A stretch of 39,336 nucleotides of DNA from Desulfobacterales bacterium CG2_30_60_27 (GTDB lineage: Bacteria; Desulfobacterota; Desulfobulbia; Desulfobulbales; CG2-30-60-27). Location of the stretch: assembly GCA_001873115.1 (NCBI GenBank), contig MNYK01000155.1, positions 1-39,336 of the forward strand, given 5' to 3'. The translations under genes and the position numbers were made by a program. Under the pieces are notes generated by a model that ran no database searches, had not been told where the DNA came from, and worked only from the letters and a program-made list of their open reading frames with translations. Within the stretch, counting starts at the first letter, position 1; every line of letters begins with the position of its first letter. Shown piece by piece: positions 16,489-24,924 of the stretch.

Positions 16489-17646
16489 TCAGGCCTCCTT
16501 CTCCAGCTTGACCTCGATGGCGACCTTGTAGAGGATGGTGAGGATCAGAAAGCCGGCCGACCAGATCCCCATGGTAATGCCGATCTCGGGCAGGCTGGGA
16601 TAGTACTCGGTGACCCGCTCCAGGGGGCTGGGCACGAAGCCGCCCAGCACCAGGCCAAGCCCCTTGTCAATCCACAGAGATACGAAGATCAGGGCGCAGG
16701 CCACCATGATCCCCACCTCGGTCTTCCGGGCTCGGGCCAGGAAGAGCAGGGCGATACCGATGGCGCCACCGAAGACCGAGAACCGCATCCAGGGAACCAG
16801 GTTGTCCTTGCCCTCCAGGCCCCAGAACAGGTAGTCCAGGGTATGCATATGGCCCGGAATCTGGCTGTAATAGGCCACAAACATTTCGCAGGCCACGAAG
16901 AAGAAGTTTATGAGCGCCGCATAGCCGATGATGGTCACCAGTTTGCTGGTAGCCTCCTGGCCCACGTCGAACTTGGTGGTCCGCTTCATGATCAGGGCGA
17001 TGAACAACAGCAGGGCCGGGCCGGCGGCAAAGGCCGAGGCCAGAAAGCGGGGCGCCAGGATGGCGGTGAGCCAGAAATGGCGGCCGGGCAGACCACAGTA
17101 CAAAAAGGCCGTTACGGTGTGGATGGAAATCGCCCAGGGAATGGACAGGTAGACAATCCACTTCAGCCAGGTCGCGTATTTCAAACCCTTGTACTGGGCG
17201 TGCAGAACCCCCCAGCCGCCCACCACGTTCAAGAAGAGGTAACCGTTCAGGACGATCATGTCCCAGAAGAGCATGGAATGGGGAGTGGGATGGATGAGGA
17301 CATTCAAAGCGCGGGTCGGCTGGCCAAGGTCGGCGATGATGAACATGAGGCACATGGACACGGCGGCGATGGCCATGAACTCGCCCAGGATGGTGATGCG
17401 GCCGAAGACCTTATAGTTGTGGAGGTAGTAGGGCAGGACCAGCATCAGACCGCCGGCGGCCACGCCGACCAGGAAGGTGAACTGAGAGATATAGACACCC
17501 CAGGAAACGTCACGACTCATGCCGGTTATGCCCAGACCGTAGTTCCACTGCTGGACATAGAACATGCCCCCCACCCCCATGATGGCCAGCAGGAAGATGA
17601 TCCACGCCCAGTATCGATTACTGCCGGATAGCGCTTTTTCAATCAT
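16489..17646 (-). CDS. dsrP: DsrP: NrfD-like membrane subunit of DsrMKJOP
   Basis: Integral membrane quinol-interacting subunit of the DsrMKJOP complex, which moves electrons between menaquinone, the periplasm and cytoplasmic DsrC in sulfate reducers. At 385 residues with about ten hydrophobic segments it belongs to the NrfD/PsrC family. Segments such as WAWIIFLLAIMGVGGMFYV and FLVGVAAGGLMLVLPYYL are visible, with conserved loops near ADLGQPTRALNVLIHPTPHS and HTVTAFLYCGLPGRHFW. ATG at 17646 is preceded by AAGGTG, 11 bases after dsrO. It is the last gene before a strong terminator. The assignment to DsrP rather than another NrfD protein rests on the complete gene order. Confidence 0.95.
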   Translation of the reverse strand: MIEKALSGSNRYWAWIIFLLAIMGVGGMFYVQQWNYGLGITGMSRDVSWGVYISQFTFLVGVAAGGLMLVLPYYLHNYKVFGRITILGEFMAIAAVSMCLMFIIADLGQPTRALNVLIHPTPHSMLFWDMIVLNGYLFLNVVGGWGVLHAQYKGLKYATWLKWIVYLSIPWAISIHTVTAFLYCGLPGRHFWLTAILAPRFLASAFAAGPALLLFIALIMKRTTKFDVGQEATSKLVTIIGYAALINFFFVACEMFVAYYSQIPGHMHTLDYLFWGLEGKDNLVPWMRFSVFGGAIGIALLFLARARKTEVGIMVACALIFVSLWIDKGLGLVLGGFVPSPLERVTEYYPSLPEIGITMGIWSAGFLILTILYKVAIEVKLEKEA

Positions 17647-17657
17647 GACATTTCACC

Positions 17658-18506
17658 TTAGATGATATAGAAGAGAGAGGGTTTGGTTCCCAGCGCGGCG
17701 TTGCGCTGGATGGTGAAATTCTCGGCCAGGACCTTGGAGATCGGGGAAGAGGGATCGTTGAGGTCGCCGAACACCAGGGCTCCCGTATCGCCGCAAGCCT
17801 CCACGCAGGCCGGCTGCTTGCCAACGGCCAGCCGTTCCGCGCAGAAATTGCATTTCTCCACCACCCCGCGGGTGCGGGTGGGGAAGTCCGCATTGAGGTG
17901 CTTGATAAAGGGCTGGCCCTTCGCGTCCTTCCCCCGCGGATCCCGCCAGTTGAAGGAGCGGGCCCCGTACGGACAGGCGGCCATGCAGAAGCGGCAGCCA
18001 ATACAGCGGTGATAGTCCATCAGCACCGCGCCGGTCTTCTTGCTCTTGAAGGTCGCCTGGGTGGGGCAGGCCCGCACGCAGGGCGGGTTGTCGCAGTGGT
18101 TACAGAGCGTCATGATCGGCAACTCGTGCAGGGTGGTGTTGCGTTTGTATTGGCTCTGATCCGTGAAGGCGTGCTCATAGTCCTCGGTCCAGATCCACTT
18201 GATCTCGTCCTTGGCGTTGCCGTAGTCCGGGACGTTGTGGATGGAGTGGCAGGCCTCTATGCACTGCCGCGCCAGTTCCTGGTTCTCGCCGAATTTCTTG
18301 ATATCAATGACCATGCCCAGGCGGACGCCGGTGGCCGGCGCCGCCTCGTGGCCACCCTCGCCCGCTTCCCCGACGGGCGCCGCGGTGGCGGCGTTGGCCT
18401 GAAATGGCCCCTTGTTGACCAGCATGTGCACGGCGGCGGGAGCGGTAAGCCCTGCCAGGGCGGACAGGCCGGCCATCTTCAGGAAATCTCTTCTTTTGGC
18501 ATCCAT
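17658..18506 (-). CDS. dsrO: DsrO: periplasmic ferredoxin subunit of DsrMKJOP
   Basis: Iron-sulfur electron-transfer subunit, 282 residues. The N-terminus has a twin-arginine signal (KRRDFLKMAGLSALAGL, residues 4-20), so it is exported folded to the periplasm. Cysteine clusters typical of the four-cluster NrfC/DmsB family follow: CNHCDNPPCVRACPT, CIGCRFCMAACPYG and CNFCAERL with CVEACGD. ATG at 18506 directly follows the dsrJ stop and is preceded by GGAGACC. Together with DsrJ and DsrP it forms the periplasmic-facing half of the complex. Confidence 0.95.
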   Translation of the reverse strand: MDAKRRDFLKMAGLSALAGLTAPAAVHMLVNKGPFQANAATAAPVGEAGEGGHEAAPATGVRLGMVIDIKKFGENQELARQCIEACHSIHNVPDYGNAKDEIKWIWTEDYEHAFTDQSQYKRNTTLHELPIMTLCNHCDNPPCVRACPTQATFKSKKTGAVLMDYHRCIGCRFCMAACPYGARSFNWRDPRGKDAKGQPFIKHLNADFPTRTRGVVEKCNFCAERLAVGKQPACVEACGDTGALVFGDLNDPSSPISKVLAENFTIQRNAALGTKPSLFYII

Positions 18507-18887
18507 TTACTTGGTCTCCTGAGGTGCGATGTGGCAATCCCAGCAGTAGGGAGTGACGGCCGCGTACTCGTGGCAGGTGTCACAGAACTTCTTCTTGCTG
18601 GTGTGGCACTTCATGCAGCCGCTTTGCAGGCTCCGATTGTACTCGGTGCCGCGGGCCGTCGCCCAAGTGCGGGCGCCGCCCTCGCGGACGATGTCATCCC
18701 GCCAGGCCATGAGCAGTTGCATATGCGTGGTGCGCATGTACTGAATGTCCGCCACGCACTCCTTGGCAAGAACGGGCTTCTCCGGCTTGGGGATGGCCCC
18801 CGCGTCGCCGCCGTTGTACCAGATCGGGAACGAAACCAGGCCTACGAAAACAATAAGCCCGGGGATAATCTTTCCTAAGTCATACAT
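18507..18887 (-). CDS. dsrJ: DsrJ: triheme cytochrome c of DsrMKJOP
   Basis: A 126-residue membrane-anchored periplasmic cytochrome. An uncleaved N-terminal helix (IIPGLIVFVGLVSFPIWY, about 7-24) is followed by three heme-binding motifs: CMKCH (91-95), CDTCH (102-106) and CWDCH (115-119). Cys44, in AKECV, matches the conserved cysteine known in DsrJ as an unusual heme ligand. ATG at 18887 lies two bases after the dsrK stop, with GGGGAGGG upstream. Length and heme number are as expected. Confidence 0.95.
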   Translation of the reverse strand: MYDLGKIIPGLIVFVGLVSFPIWYNGGDAGAIPKPEKPVLAKECVADIQYMRTTHMQLLMAWRDDIVREGGARTWATARGTEYNRSLQSGCMKCHTSKKKFCDTCHEYAAVTPYCWDCHIAPQETK

Positions 18888-18889
18888 CG

Positions 18890-20521
18890 TTATTCACCCT
18901 CCCCTGCCAGGGGCTCAAAACGCAGACCCGTTTCTCTTTCCTTTTCCCCATCCATCACCAGGGCATTGCCGACCAGTTCGGAAACCCCGCAGACCTCCAC
19001 GCCCGGCACCCAGTAGTTCATCAGGCTGGTGAGGGTGGCCCGGTCAATGGCGCATACGCAGGCGAGCGTGTTGACCTTGTGCTTGTCGTGTACGTACTGC
19101 ACGGCGTTGGCGCGCGGCAGGCCGGCCCGCATGCGGAGTTCCATGATCTCGTCGGTGTTGAGGCCGGTGCCCGATCCGCAGCAGAAGGTCTGCTCACGGA
19201 TGGTGTTGGCCGGCATCTCGAAGAAATTATTGGCCGCGGCCTTGATGACTTCCCGCGGCTCCTCGATCAGGCCCATGGCCCGAGCCGGGTTGCAGGAGTC
19301 GTGGAAGGTCACGATACGGTGGTTGTTGCGGGACGGATCCAGCTTCAGTTTTTTATGCTTAATGAGATCCGCGGTAAACTCGCTGATGTGAACCATCTTG
19401 GTGGAGGCGGCGTTCTCGAACCGGGTGCCGGTGATCGGCGAGGTAGGCTGCTCCAGAAAATCGGCCGGGCCGTTCATGGTGTCCATGTACTGATGGATCA
19501 CCCGCCACATGTGGCCGCACTCACCACCCAGTATCCACTTTACCCCCAGCCGTTTGGCCTCGGCGTACATCTTGCCGTTCAGCTTCTTCATCATCTCGTT
19601 GTTGGTGAAAAGCCCGAAGTTGCCGCCCTCGGAGGCATAGGTGGACCAAGTGTAGTCCAGGCCGAGATGCTCGAAGAGCAGCAGATAGCCCATGGCCGTA
19701 TAGATGCCGGGCTCGGCGAAAATGTCGGCCGACGGAGTGATGAAGAGGATCTCGGCGCCCTTGCGGTTGAAGGTCGGGGTGATCTTGACCCCGGTGATCT
19801 CCTCGATGTCGTCGCAGAGATAGCCGATATTATCCTTGATGGTGTGGGGTTGCAGCCCCATGTGATTGCCGGTGCGGTTGGAGTTGGCGGCTGGCTCCAG
19901 AATCCAGTTGATGTTCACGCCCACCAGGTGCAGAAGTTCGCGGCCCATCATGGTGATTTCGGCCGTGTCGATGCCGTAGGGGCAGAAGACCGAACAGCGG
20001 CGGCACTCGGTGCACTGGTAAAAGTACATGAACCATTCCTTCAGCACCCCGAAGGTCATCTCCCGGCCGCCGGCCAGCTTGCCCAGAATCTTGCCCGCCG
20101 TGGTGAAGTTGTTGCGGTAAATGGAGCGCAACAGCTCGGCGCGCATCACCGGCATGTTCTTGGGGTCGCCGGTGCCGAGGAAGAAATGGCACTTGTCGGC
20201 GCAGGCCCCGCAACGGACGCAGCAGTCCATGAAAATCTTGAAGGAACGAAATTTGTCAAGACGCTCCTTGATGCCCTGCAGGATGATGTCCTTCCAGTTG
20301 GCCGGGAGCTTCCAGTCGTCGGCAACCGGCTCCCAGTCGCGGGGATTGGGAAACTTATGGTATTCGACGATGCTCTTTTTGGCCGGGTAACAGAAGTTGC
20401 CGGGCTTGAACTCCACCGGGGTATCCATCCAGGACTTGGACGGCACGGCCCCGGTCATCAAGGACGGCTCCCTCGTCACGCTGACGCCTAGTTTATCTGC
20501 TTTTGGGACTGCCATGGTCAT
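18890..20521 (-). CDS. dsrK: DsrK: HdrD-like iron-sulfur subunit of DsrMKJOP
   Basis: Cytoplasmic catalytic subunit, 543 residues, related to heterodisulfide reductase HdrD and thought to act on the DsrC trisulfide. Two [4Fe-4S] motifs lie in the first half (CVRCGACADKCHFF and CTECRRCSVFCPYG). Cysteine-rich CCG-type segments follow: GGECGHMW, FHDSCNPARAMG and FCCGSGTGLN, expected to hold the special catalytic cluster. All the expected cysteines appear present. Start is ATG at 20521 with AAGGAA upstream; an ATG two codons later (20515) is an alternative. It is encoded directly after DsrM, its membrane partner. Confidence 0.95.
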   Translation of the reverse strand: MTMAVPKADKLGVSVTREPSLMTGAVPSKSWMDTPVEFKPGNFCYPAKKSIVEYHKFPNPRDWEPVADDWKLPANWKDIILQGIKERLDKFRSFKIFMDCCVRCGACADKCHFFLGTGDPKNMPVMRAELLRSIYRNNFTTAGKILGKLAGGREMTFGVLKEWFMYFYQCTECRRCSVFCPYGIDTAEITMMGRELLHLVGVNINWILEPAANSNRTGNHMGLQPHTIKDNIGYLCDDIEEITGVKITPTFNRKGAEILFITPSADIFAEPGIYTAMGYLLLFEHLGLDYTWSTYASEGGNFGLFTNNEMMKKLNGKMYAEAKRLGVKWILGGECGHMWRVIHQYMDTMNGPADFLEQPTSPITGTRFENAASTKMVHISEFTADLIKHKKLKLDPSRNNHRIVTFHDSCNPARAMGLIEEPREVIKAAANNFFEMPANTIREQTFCCGSGTGLNTDEIMELRMRAGLPRANAVQYVHDKHKVNTLACVCAIDRATLTSLMNYWVPGVEVCGVSELVGNALVMDGEKERETGLRFEPLAGEGE

Positions 20522-20542
20522 TATTCCTTCTGGGGCTGGAGT

Positions 20543-21601
20543 TTAGCCTTCGGCCGGCGCTGCTTCGGCGGCAGGCCCTGCTGCTGCGGATTCGGCGGGT
20601 TTGGCGAGTTCCTTATCCACCGGAATCCCGGCCTCCACCATGAACTCACGGAACTCGTCCTCGTAGGCCGCATAGGAGTGCGGCGTGATGTTCGGATCGT
20701 TCCAGGGATTGATGTGCCGCTTCATCCTGGAATTGTTGGCCATATTCCGGGTGGGCGAGAGGAAGACGCCGCCCAGGTGCATGAGCTTGCTGAAGGGGAA
20801 GTAGATCAAGAGCAGGCAGACCAGGAAGAGATGAATGAAGAACAGAGAGCCGATGTCGCCAACGATCTTCGGCGAGAAAGTCACCAGGCCGACGGCCAAC
20901 TGCTTGATGCCGACCACGTCCACCCGGATGAAATAGCGCATGAGAATACCGGTAATGCCGATGCCCAGGATGAGGAAGAGCGGAAAATAGTCGTTCGCCA
21001 GCGAGATGTACCGCACTTGGGGCATCACCAGCCGCCGCACGAACAGGAAAAGGAGCGCGCCGACCAGGAGCAGGTCGGTGATATAAAGCTGCGGAGCCCC
21101 TACCTGCAGGATGCCATCACCGAACTCCAGGGCATGCAGGAAGGCGGGCATGGGGTTGGTGAAAAGCCGCATGTGCCGGATGACGATGACCAGGAAGGAG
21201 TAATGGAAGGTCAGGCCCACCAGCCAGAGCCACTTGCTGGAACCATAGGCCAGTTGCGGACCCTTGTGAATGGAGGCCTTGGTGTTCCTGAACAGGGAAC
21301 GGAACAGCAGGACCTCAAGCAGCATGCGGCCGGCCACGCCCCAGAACGTACTCGGGCAGTCCAGCTTGTTCTGTTTGATCCAGGGCAGGGAGACCCCCTG
21401 GCCGCAGGTGGTGGGGATGCGGAAGGGCACCGGCGACCTTGCCCAACCGAGGACCTTGAACACAAAGCCTCCGGTAAAGGCGAGGATGGCCAGATAGGGC
21501 AGGACGATGCCGATCAGGCTCTGCCCTCCGGGGATCCGCACCCCGACCAGGGCAATTAGAATGAAGGCGATGACCGCGAGAAAGGGATAGAGGACTCTCA
21601 T
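20543..21601 (-). CDS. dsrM: DsrM: cytochrome b membrane subunit of DsrMKJOP
   Basis: A 352-residue NarI-like membrane protein carrying b-type hemes that exchanges electrons with menaquinol and passes them to DsrK. The N-terminus (FLAVIAFILIALVGVRIPGG) is a membrane segment, and further hydrophobic segments have candidate heme His residues (LTFHYSFLVIVIRHMRLF and FFIHLFLVCLLLIYFPFSKLMHLGG). The C-terminus is Ala/Glu/Pro-rich and probably flexible. ATG at 21601 is preceded by GAGGTAA, six bases after the RsbRD-domain gene, so the two are co-transcribed. Confidence 0.95.
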   Translation of the reverse strand: MRVLYPFLAVIAFILIALVGVRIPGGQSLIGIVLPYLAILAFTGGFVFKVLGWARSPVPFRIPTTCGQGVSLPWIKQNKLDCPSTFWGVAGRMLLEVLLFRSLFRNTKASIHKGPQLAYGSSKWLWLVGLTFHYSFLVIVIRHMRLFTNPMPAFLHALEFGDGILQVGAPQLYITDLLLVGALLFLFVRRLVMPQVRYISLANDYFPLFLILGIGITGILMRYFIRVDVVGIKQLAVGLVTFSPKIVGDIGSLFFIHLFLVCLLLIYFPFSKLMHLGGVFLSPTRNMANNSRMKRHINPWNDPNITPHSYAAYEDEFREFMVEAGIPVDKELAKPAESAAAGPAAEAAPAEG

Positions 21602-21607
21602 TGACTG

Positions 21608-22192
21608 TTACCTCGCTTCCTGTGTACAAGAATTACTCATCGTTTGGAGAGCCATGGCGGTCTCCTGCTCTTTCCGCATCTCTTTCCGCATCAGGGCGGA
21701 CGGGCAGACCGCGCCGTCCGACAGGATGTACCTGCCGCTTTTCAGTTCATTTATTCGGGTCTGGTAAAGCCTTTCCCGGCAGGCCATGTAGAGATCAAAG
21801 GCCAGCAGCGCCAGGGACTCGACATGCTGCTCAAAGCCTGGCCACGCCGTTACGAGATCCACGACCTCGACCCCTTTGAGCTGGGCTTGCACCGCCTGCT
21901 TCAGCCCGAAGACAAAGGCCAAAGCCTGGGAGGGCGCCAACTCCTCCACGGCCCGGAGGAGCAGAATGCGCTCCAGCGCCACGGTCATGGCCTGGACATC
22001 ACCCCCGGCGTGCACAGCGGTGAACAGATCACCAAGCCCTTGCCGCAGGGTATGGCCCAAGGGATTGGCGAAACGATCCTTGCCGTTCTTAAAGAAAGGC
22101 ACCGCGGCGGCCGAATATTGCCCCAGCACCTGATCCACCCAGGCCTCCAGGATGCCGCCCTCTTTCTCGACCAGAAAATCAGCGAATTTCAT
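21608..22192 (-). CDS. RsbRD N-terminal-like domain protein leading the dsr operon
   Basis: A soluble helical protein of about 194 residues that resembles the N-terminal domain of RsbRD-type stressosome proteins: KFADFLVEKEGGILEAWVDQVLGQY, then FANPLGHTLRQGLGDLF and helices to about residue 150. Such a gene commonly precedes dsrM in sulfate reducers. No kinase, STAS or heme motif is visible. The C-terminal 40 residues are basic and unrecognised. Start is ATG at 22192 or an in-frame TTG at 22201, neither with a good ribosome-binding site. It is the promoter-proximal gene of the operon, so it may sense or regulate the complex; that is inference. Confidence 0.85.
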   Translation of the reverse strand: MKFADFLVEKEGGILEAWVDQVLGQYSAAAVPFFKNGKDRFANPLGHTLRQGLGDLFTAVHAGGDVQAMTVALERILLLRAVEELAPSQALAFVFGLKQAVQAQLKGVEVVDLVTAWPGFEQHVESLALLAFDLYMACRERLYQTRINELKSGRYILSDGAVCPSALMRKEMRKEQETAMALQTMSNSCTQEAR

Positions 22193-22239
22193 GATATCCA
22201 AATAATAAAATCAGTAAGTTAAGAAAAACGACAACGACT

Positions 22240-22255
22240 ATGAATGACGATTCAT
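22240..22255. promoter_or_regulatory. Inverted repeat upstream of the dsr operon
   Basis: ATGAATGACGATTCAT is a perfect inverted repeat with 6-base arms and a 4-base spacer, about 50 bases upstream of the first gene. The 22202-22362 interval is AT-rich and must hold the dsr promoter. A weak candidate on the minus strand is TTGAAA, 17 bases, TACGAA. The inverted repeat is a possible regulator site. Confidence 0.35.
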
Positions 22256-22362
22256 TCGGAATTGGTGAGAATTCGTAGCATGTTTCCCAACATTTTTCAA
22301 CAAGAAAAATCCAGACACAGCCACGACAAAGGCAAGGCCGTTTACCCGGTCGGCATGCGGGG

Positions 22363-22794
22363 TCAGGATACCGTATCCACCAGCAGACCGATTTTGTTCT
22401 CCAGTTTATAGGCCAGCATGGGCAGTTCGTCAACCTGGACAATGAAATCGCGAATCACGGTGCACACCTGGTTGTCGGTGCAGTCGTATACATCCAGGGT
22501 ATAGCCCTCCTCATCCTTGACGAGGACCAGATGAAGCAGGATGCCCTGGTCGTCGAGACGCCTGTTGACCTGCTCCACCAGTTCCTTGACCTGCCGCGGG
22601 CCGCCCGGCAACTCGGCAGCCTTCTCCCGGCGCTCCCGCCGGCCCGCCTCCTCCCGTGCGCGACGCCACGCCTGCTGAAAGTCACCGATCCGTTTGAGGG
22701 GGGCAATCCCCTCCACTACCTCCAATTCCTCGCCGGCCTTGTAGGGCTCGACGCGGACGGGCGGGGGGAACTTCATCTCGTCGGAGATCACCAT
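22363..22794 (-). CDS. FlaG-like domain protein
   Basis: A 143-residue protein. The second half resembles the FlaG flagellar-associated domain in pattern: VKELVEQVNRRLDDQGILLHL, then YTLDVYDCTDNQVCTVIRD and a C-terminal KIGLLVDT, which is the family's usual ending. The first 70 residues are charged (RRAREEAGRRERREKAAELPGG) and probably disordered. FlaG proteins influence flagellar filament length, but no flagellar genes are nearby, so the function is open. ATG at 22794 has GAGG upstream. It stands alone between the dsr operon and the GTGGAC repeat. Confidence 0.6.
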   Translation of the reverse strand: MVISDEMKFPPPVRVEPYKAGEELEVVEGIAPLKRIGDFQQAWRRAREEAGRRERREKAAELPGGPRQVKELVEQVNRRLDDQGILLHLVLVKDEEGYTLDVYDCTDNQVCTVIRDFIVQVDELPMLAYKLENKIGLLVDTVS

Positions 22795-22905
22795 GGTTGT
22801 GCCTCTTTGCCATTTGCGCCGGACCGGACGGCCGGCTTTCCTGGCTTATCGGCAGCAGGGCAGGAAGCATGAACGCTGGGGGTGAATTATTTGCAGCGGT
22901 TGGGG

Positions 22906-22983
22906 GTGGACTTGGTGGACAAGGTGGACGGAGTGGACAGAAGAGTGGACGATTTTTGGGTCCACCCCGTCCACCAAGTCCAC
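22906..22983. repeat. GTGGAC tandem/inverted repeat hairpin
   Basis: GTGGAC occurs five times in direct order (starting 22906, 22915, 22924, 22933 and 22945), mostly in 9-base steps. GTCCAC then occurs three times (22960, 22969 and 22978), also in 9-base steps. The outer 24 bases of each side pair with two mismatches around a 30-base loop, making a strong hairpin. It abuts the stop codon of the MBL-fold gene and may protect or terminate that transcript. Confidence 0.75.
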
Positions 22984-23901
22984 TCAGAGCTCAATCTCCA
23001 TGCCCTCACGGGCAAAAAAGGTCGCAGGGGCGCCATCCGCCCTGGGCCGGGCAAAGGTGGTAGCCAAGGCATCGAGCTGGGCATCGGTGCGCATGGGATC
23101 GTGGTGGAACAGGGCCATGGCCTTGACGTTGGCCCGGCTGGCGGCGGCGGCGGCGTATTCCAGGGAGGAATGCCCCCAGCCCACCTTGCCCGCCTCATAC
23201 TCGGCCTGGGTGTACTGGGTGTCATGCACCAAAAGGTCGGCATTGGCGAAGAATTGCTCCACCGCCTGGTTCTGCTCGCGGGCCACCAGCTCCCCCTCGG
23301 CGGCCATGGCCGCGTCGTAGGAAGGGTCGGCCGGGTTGGTGCAGAAAAGATTCTGGAAGGGTTCGGTGTCAAAGGCCGTGCAGAACACCCGGCCCTGCCA
23401 CTCAAACCGGTACCCCAGACAGAGGATGGGATGATTCAGATATTTGGTGACCAGGGTAATGCCGTCGCCCAGGTCGAAGCGGCCCTCCTTGAGGTGATGA
23501 TACGTAATGGCCGCCGCCAGTTCCACCTGGCGAACCGGAAAATAACGGTAGGTGAGCTGGCCGCCGACGATCTTATCCAGGGAGTCCTCCTCGTAGGTGA
23601 CGGGCCCGAACACCCTGAGCCGGGTGCCGGGCACGAACACCGGCGTGAAAAAGGGAAAGCCCATGATGTGGTCCCAGTGGGTATGGGAGAGGTAGATCTC
23701 GGTCCGGATGGGACCCTTGGGCAGATCGTGGGCCATCATGAAGTTGCCCAGTTCCCGCAGGCCGGAGCCGGCGTCAATGATGATCACCCGGCCGGAATCA
23801 GGGAAGCGCAGTTCAATACAGGCGGTGTTGCCGCCATAACGCACGGTATCTTGCCCTGGACAAGGAATGGAGCCGCGCACCCCCCAGAATTTGATCCTCA
23901 T
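22984..23901 (-). CDS. MBL-fold metallohydrolase
   Basis: A 305-residue metallo-beta-lactamase-fold hydrolase. It starts MRIKFWGVRGSIPCPG, typical of a family of MBL-fold proteins found next to signalling genes. The metal-binding motif HTHWDH is at 73-78, with later ligands likely in LNHPILCLGYRF, FDTEP and the C-terminal LFHHDP. No signal peptide is visible, so it is cytoplasmic. It begins one base after the HDOD gene stop, and the ribosome-binding site lies inside that gene's end, so the two form an operon. Substrate unknown; a phosphodiester or cyclic nucleotide would be typical for the fold. Confidence 0.88.
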   Translation of the reverse strand: MRIKFWGVRGSIPCPGQDTVRYGGNTACIELRFPDSGRVIIIDAGSGLRELGNFMMAHDLPKGPIRTEIYLSHTHWDHIMGFPFFTPVFVPGTRLRVFGPVTYEEDSLDKIVGGQLTYRYFPVRQVELAAAITYHHLKEGRFDLGDGITLVTKYLNHPILCLGYRFEWQGRVFCTAFDTEPFQNLFCTNPADPSYDAAMAAEGELVAREQNQAVEQFFANADLLVHDTQYTQAEYEAGKVGWGHSSLEYAAAAASRANVKAMALFHHDPMRTDAQLDALATTFARPRADGAPATFFAREGMEIEL

Positions 23902-23902
23902 C

Positions 23903-24793
23903 TCACGCCCCTCCCCCGGAAACCCGCAAAAACACTTGGGCCTTGTCGATCTCCGCCTCGATGGAACTGCCCATGTCGGCCAGTTCCCGCCAGTCGAGGC
24001 CCACGGTCTTCAGCAGATAGCCGGCCGCGTGATCGCTCACATACCGGTCACCGGCGCTGCCGAACTCGTAGACATTGGCATAGAGATTGGCCAGGGCCAC
24101 CATGGCCACCAGCTCCCGGTGCGGGTCATCGGCCTTTTCCGGTTCGTGGTGATGGGCAAGGGTCTCGATCAGGGTGGGGCTCAATTTCCACTTCTCGGCG
24201 ATGAGCCGGCCCACCTCGCCGTGATCAAGCCCGAAGACCAGAACCTCGGCGCGCTCCAGAGGACCCTGCTCCAGCCCGGCCAGTTCCAGGGCCTGGCCGT
24301 ACTCCACCGGAAAACGGGCGGCCAGGGGGATTTTGCCCAGGTCGTGCAGAAGCCCGGCCACGAAATACTCCTCCAGCAGGTTGGTTGGCACCCCCTTACG
24401 GGCGGCCATGGCCTTGGCCGTCACCCCGGCGCAGATGGTATGGGTCCAAAAGGCGTCCATGGGCAGGGTATGGCCGGTCGCCCGCGTCTTGAGACTCCCA
24501 AGGACCGCGGTGCTCAGGGCCAGATTCTTGACGGTATTCAGGCCCAGCATGATGATGGCGCGGGTGAGGGTGGTGATCTGGTTGGGCAGGGAATAATAAG
24601 CCGAGTTGATGAGCTTAAGAACCTGGCCGGTAAGGACCGGGTCCAGGGAGATCACCCGATTGAGGTCGTTGGGCGAGGTAGTGGTGCGGTCGCAGATCTC
24701 CAGGACCTTGGTAACCGTGGTGGAAAGGGACGGCATCCGGTCAATGTACTCGTGGAGCTGGCGCAAGCGCTGGACGTTCTGGGAAACTGGCAT
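23903..24793 (-). CDS. HDOD-domain signalling protein
   Basis: A 296-residue protein with an HDOD domain over most of its length: MPSLSTTVTKVLEIC, then ISLDPVLTGQVLKLINSAYYSLP, ITTLTRAIIMLGLNTVKNLALS, and the HD-like part LLEEYFVAGLLHDLGKIPLAARFP and FGLDHGEVGRLIAEKW with TLAHHHEPEKA. HDOD proteins are regulatory relatives of HD-GYP phosphodiesterases and usually act in signalling or motility. ATG at 24793 has GGGGAGGG seven bases upstream. It is the first gene of a two-gene unit with the MBL-fold protein. The partner signal is unknown. Confidence 0.9.
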   Translation of the reverse strand: MPVSQNVQRLRQLHEYIDRMPSLSTTVTKVLEICDRTTTSPNDLNRVISLDPVLTGQVLKLINSAYYSLPNQITTLTRAIIMLGLNTVKNLALSTAVLGSLKTRATGHTLPMDAFWTHTICAGVTAKAMAARKGVPTNLLEEYFVAGLLHDLGKIPLAARFPVEYGQALELAGLEQGPLERAEVLVFGLDHGEVGRLIAEKWKLSPTLIETLAHHHEPEKADDPHRELVAMVALANLYANVYEFGSAGDRYVSDHAAGYLLKTVGLDWRELADMGSSIEAEIDKAQVFLRVSGGGA

Positions 24794-24840
24794 GCCCTCC
24801 CCACCTGGTATCCAGCCGGAAACTGTATTTCGGCTGTATG

Positions 24841-24886
24841 CTGTCAGCGATCAGCCATCAGCAACATAAAGTAAAAGCTGAAAGCC
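24841..24886. repeat. TCAGC/AGCTGA repeat between genes
   Basis: The interval 24794-24924 has no gene. It contains CTGTCAGCGATCAGCCATCAGC, split here by position as three TCAGC words, followed by AGCTGAAAGC. This is the same word type as the repeat block at 745-816, suggesting one dispersed repeat family. Confidence 0.45.
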
Positions 24887-24924
24887 AAAAACTACACCCT
24901 GATAGCCGCGTCCCGCAAGGCGGG

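Noticed and set aside
22906-22983. CRISPR-like array
   Set aside because: Units are 6 bases in 9-base steps with inverted copies; there are no spacers of proper length and no cas genes.
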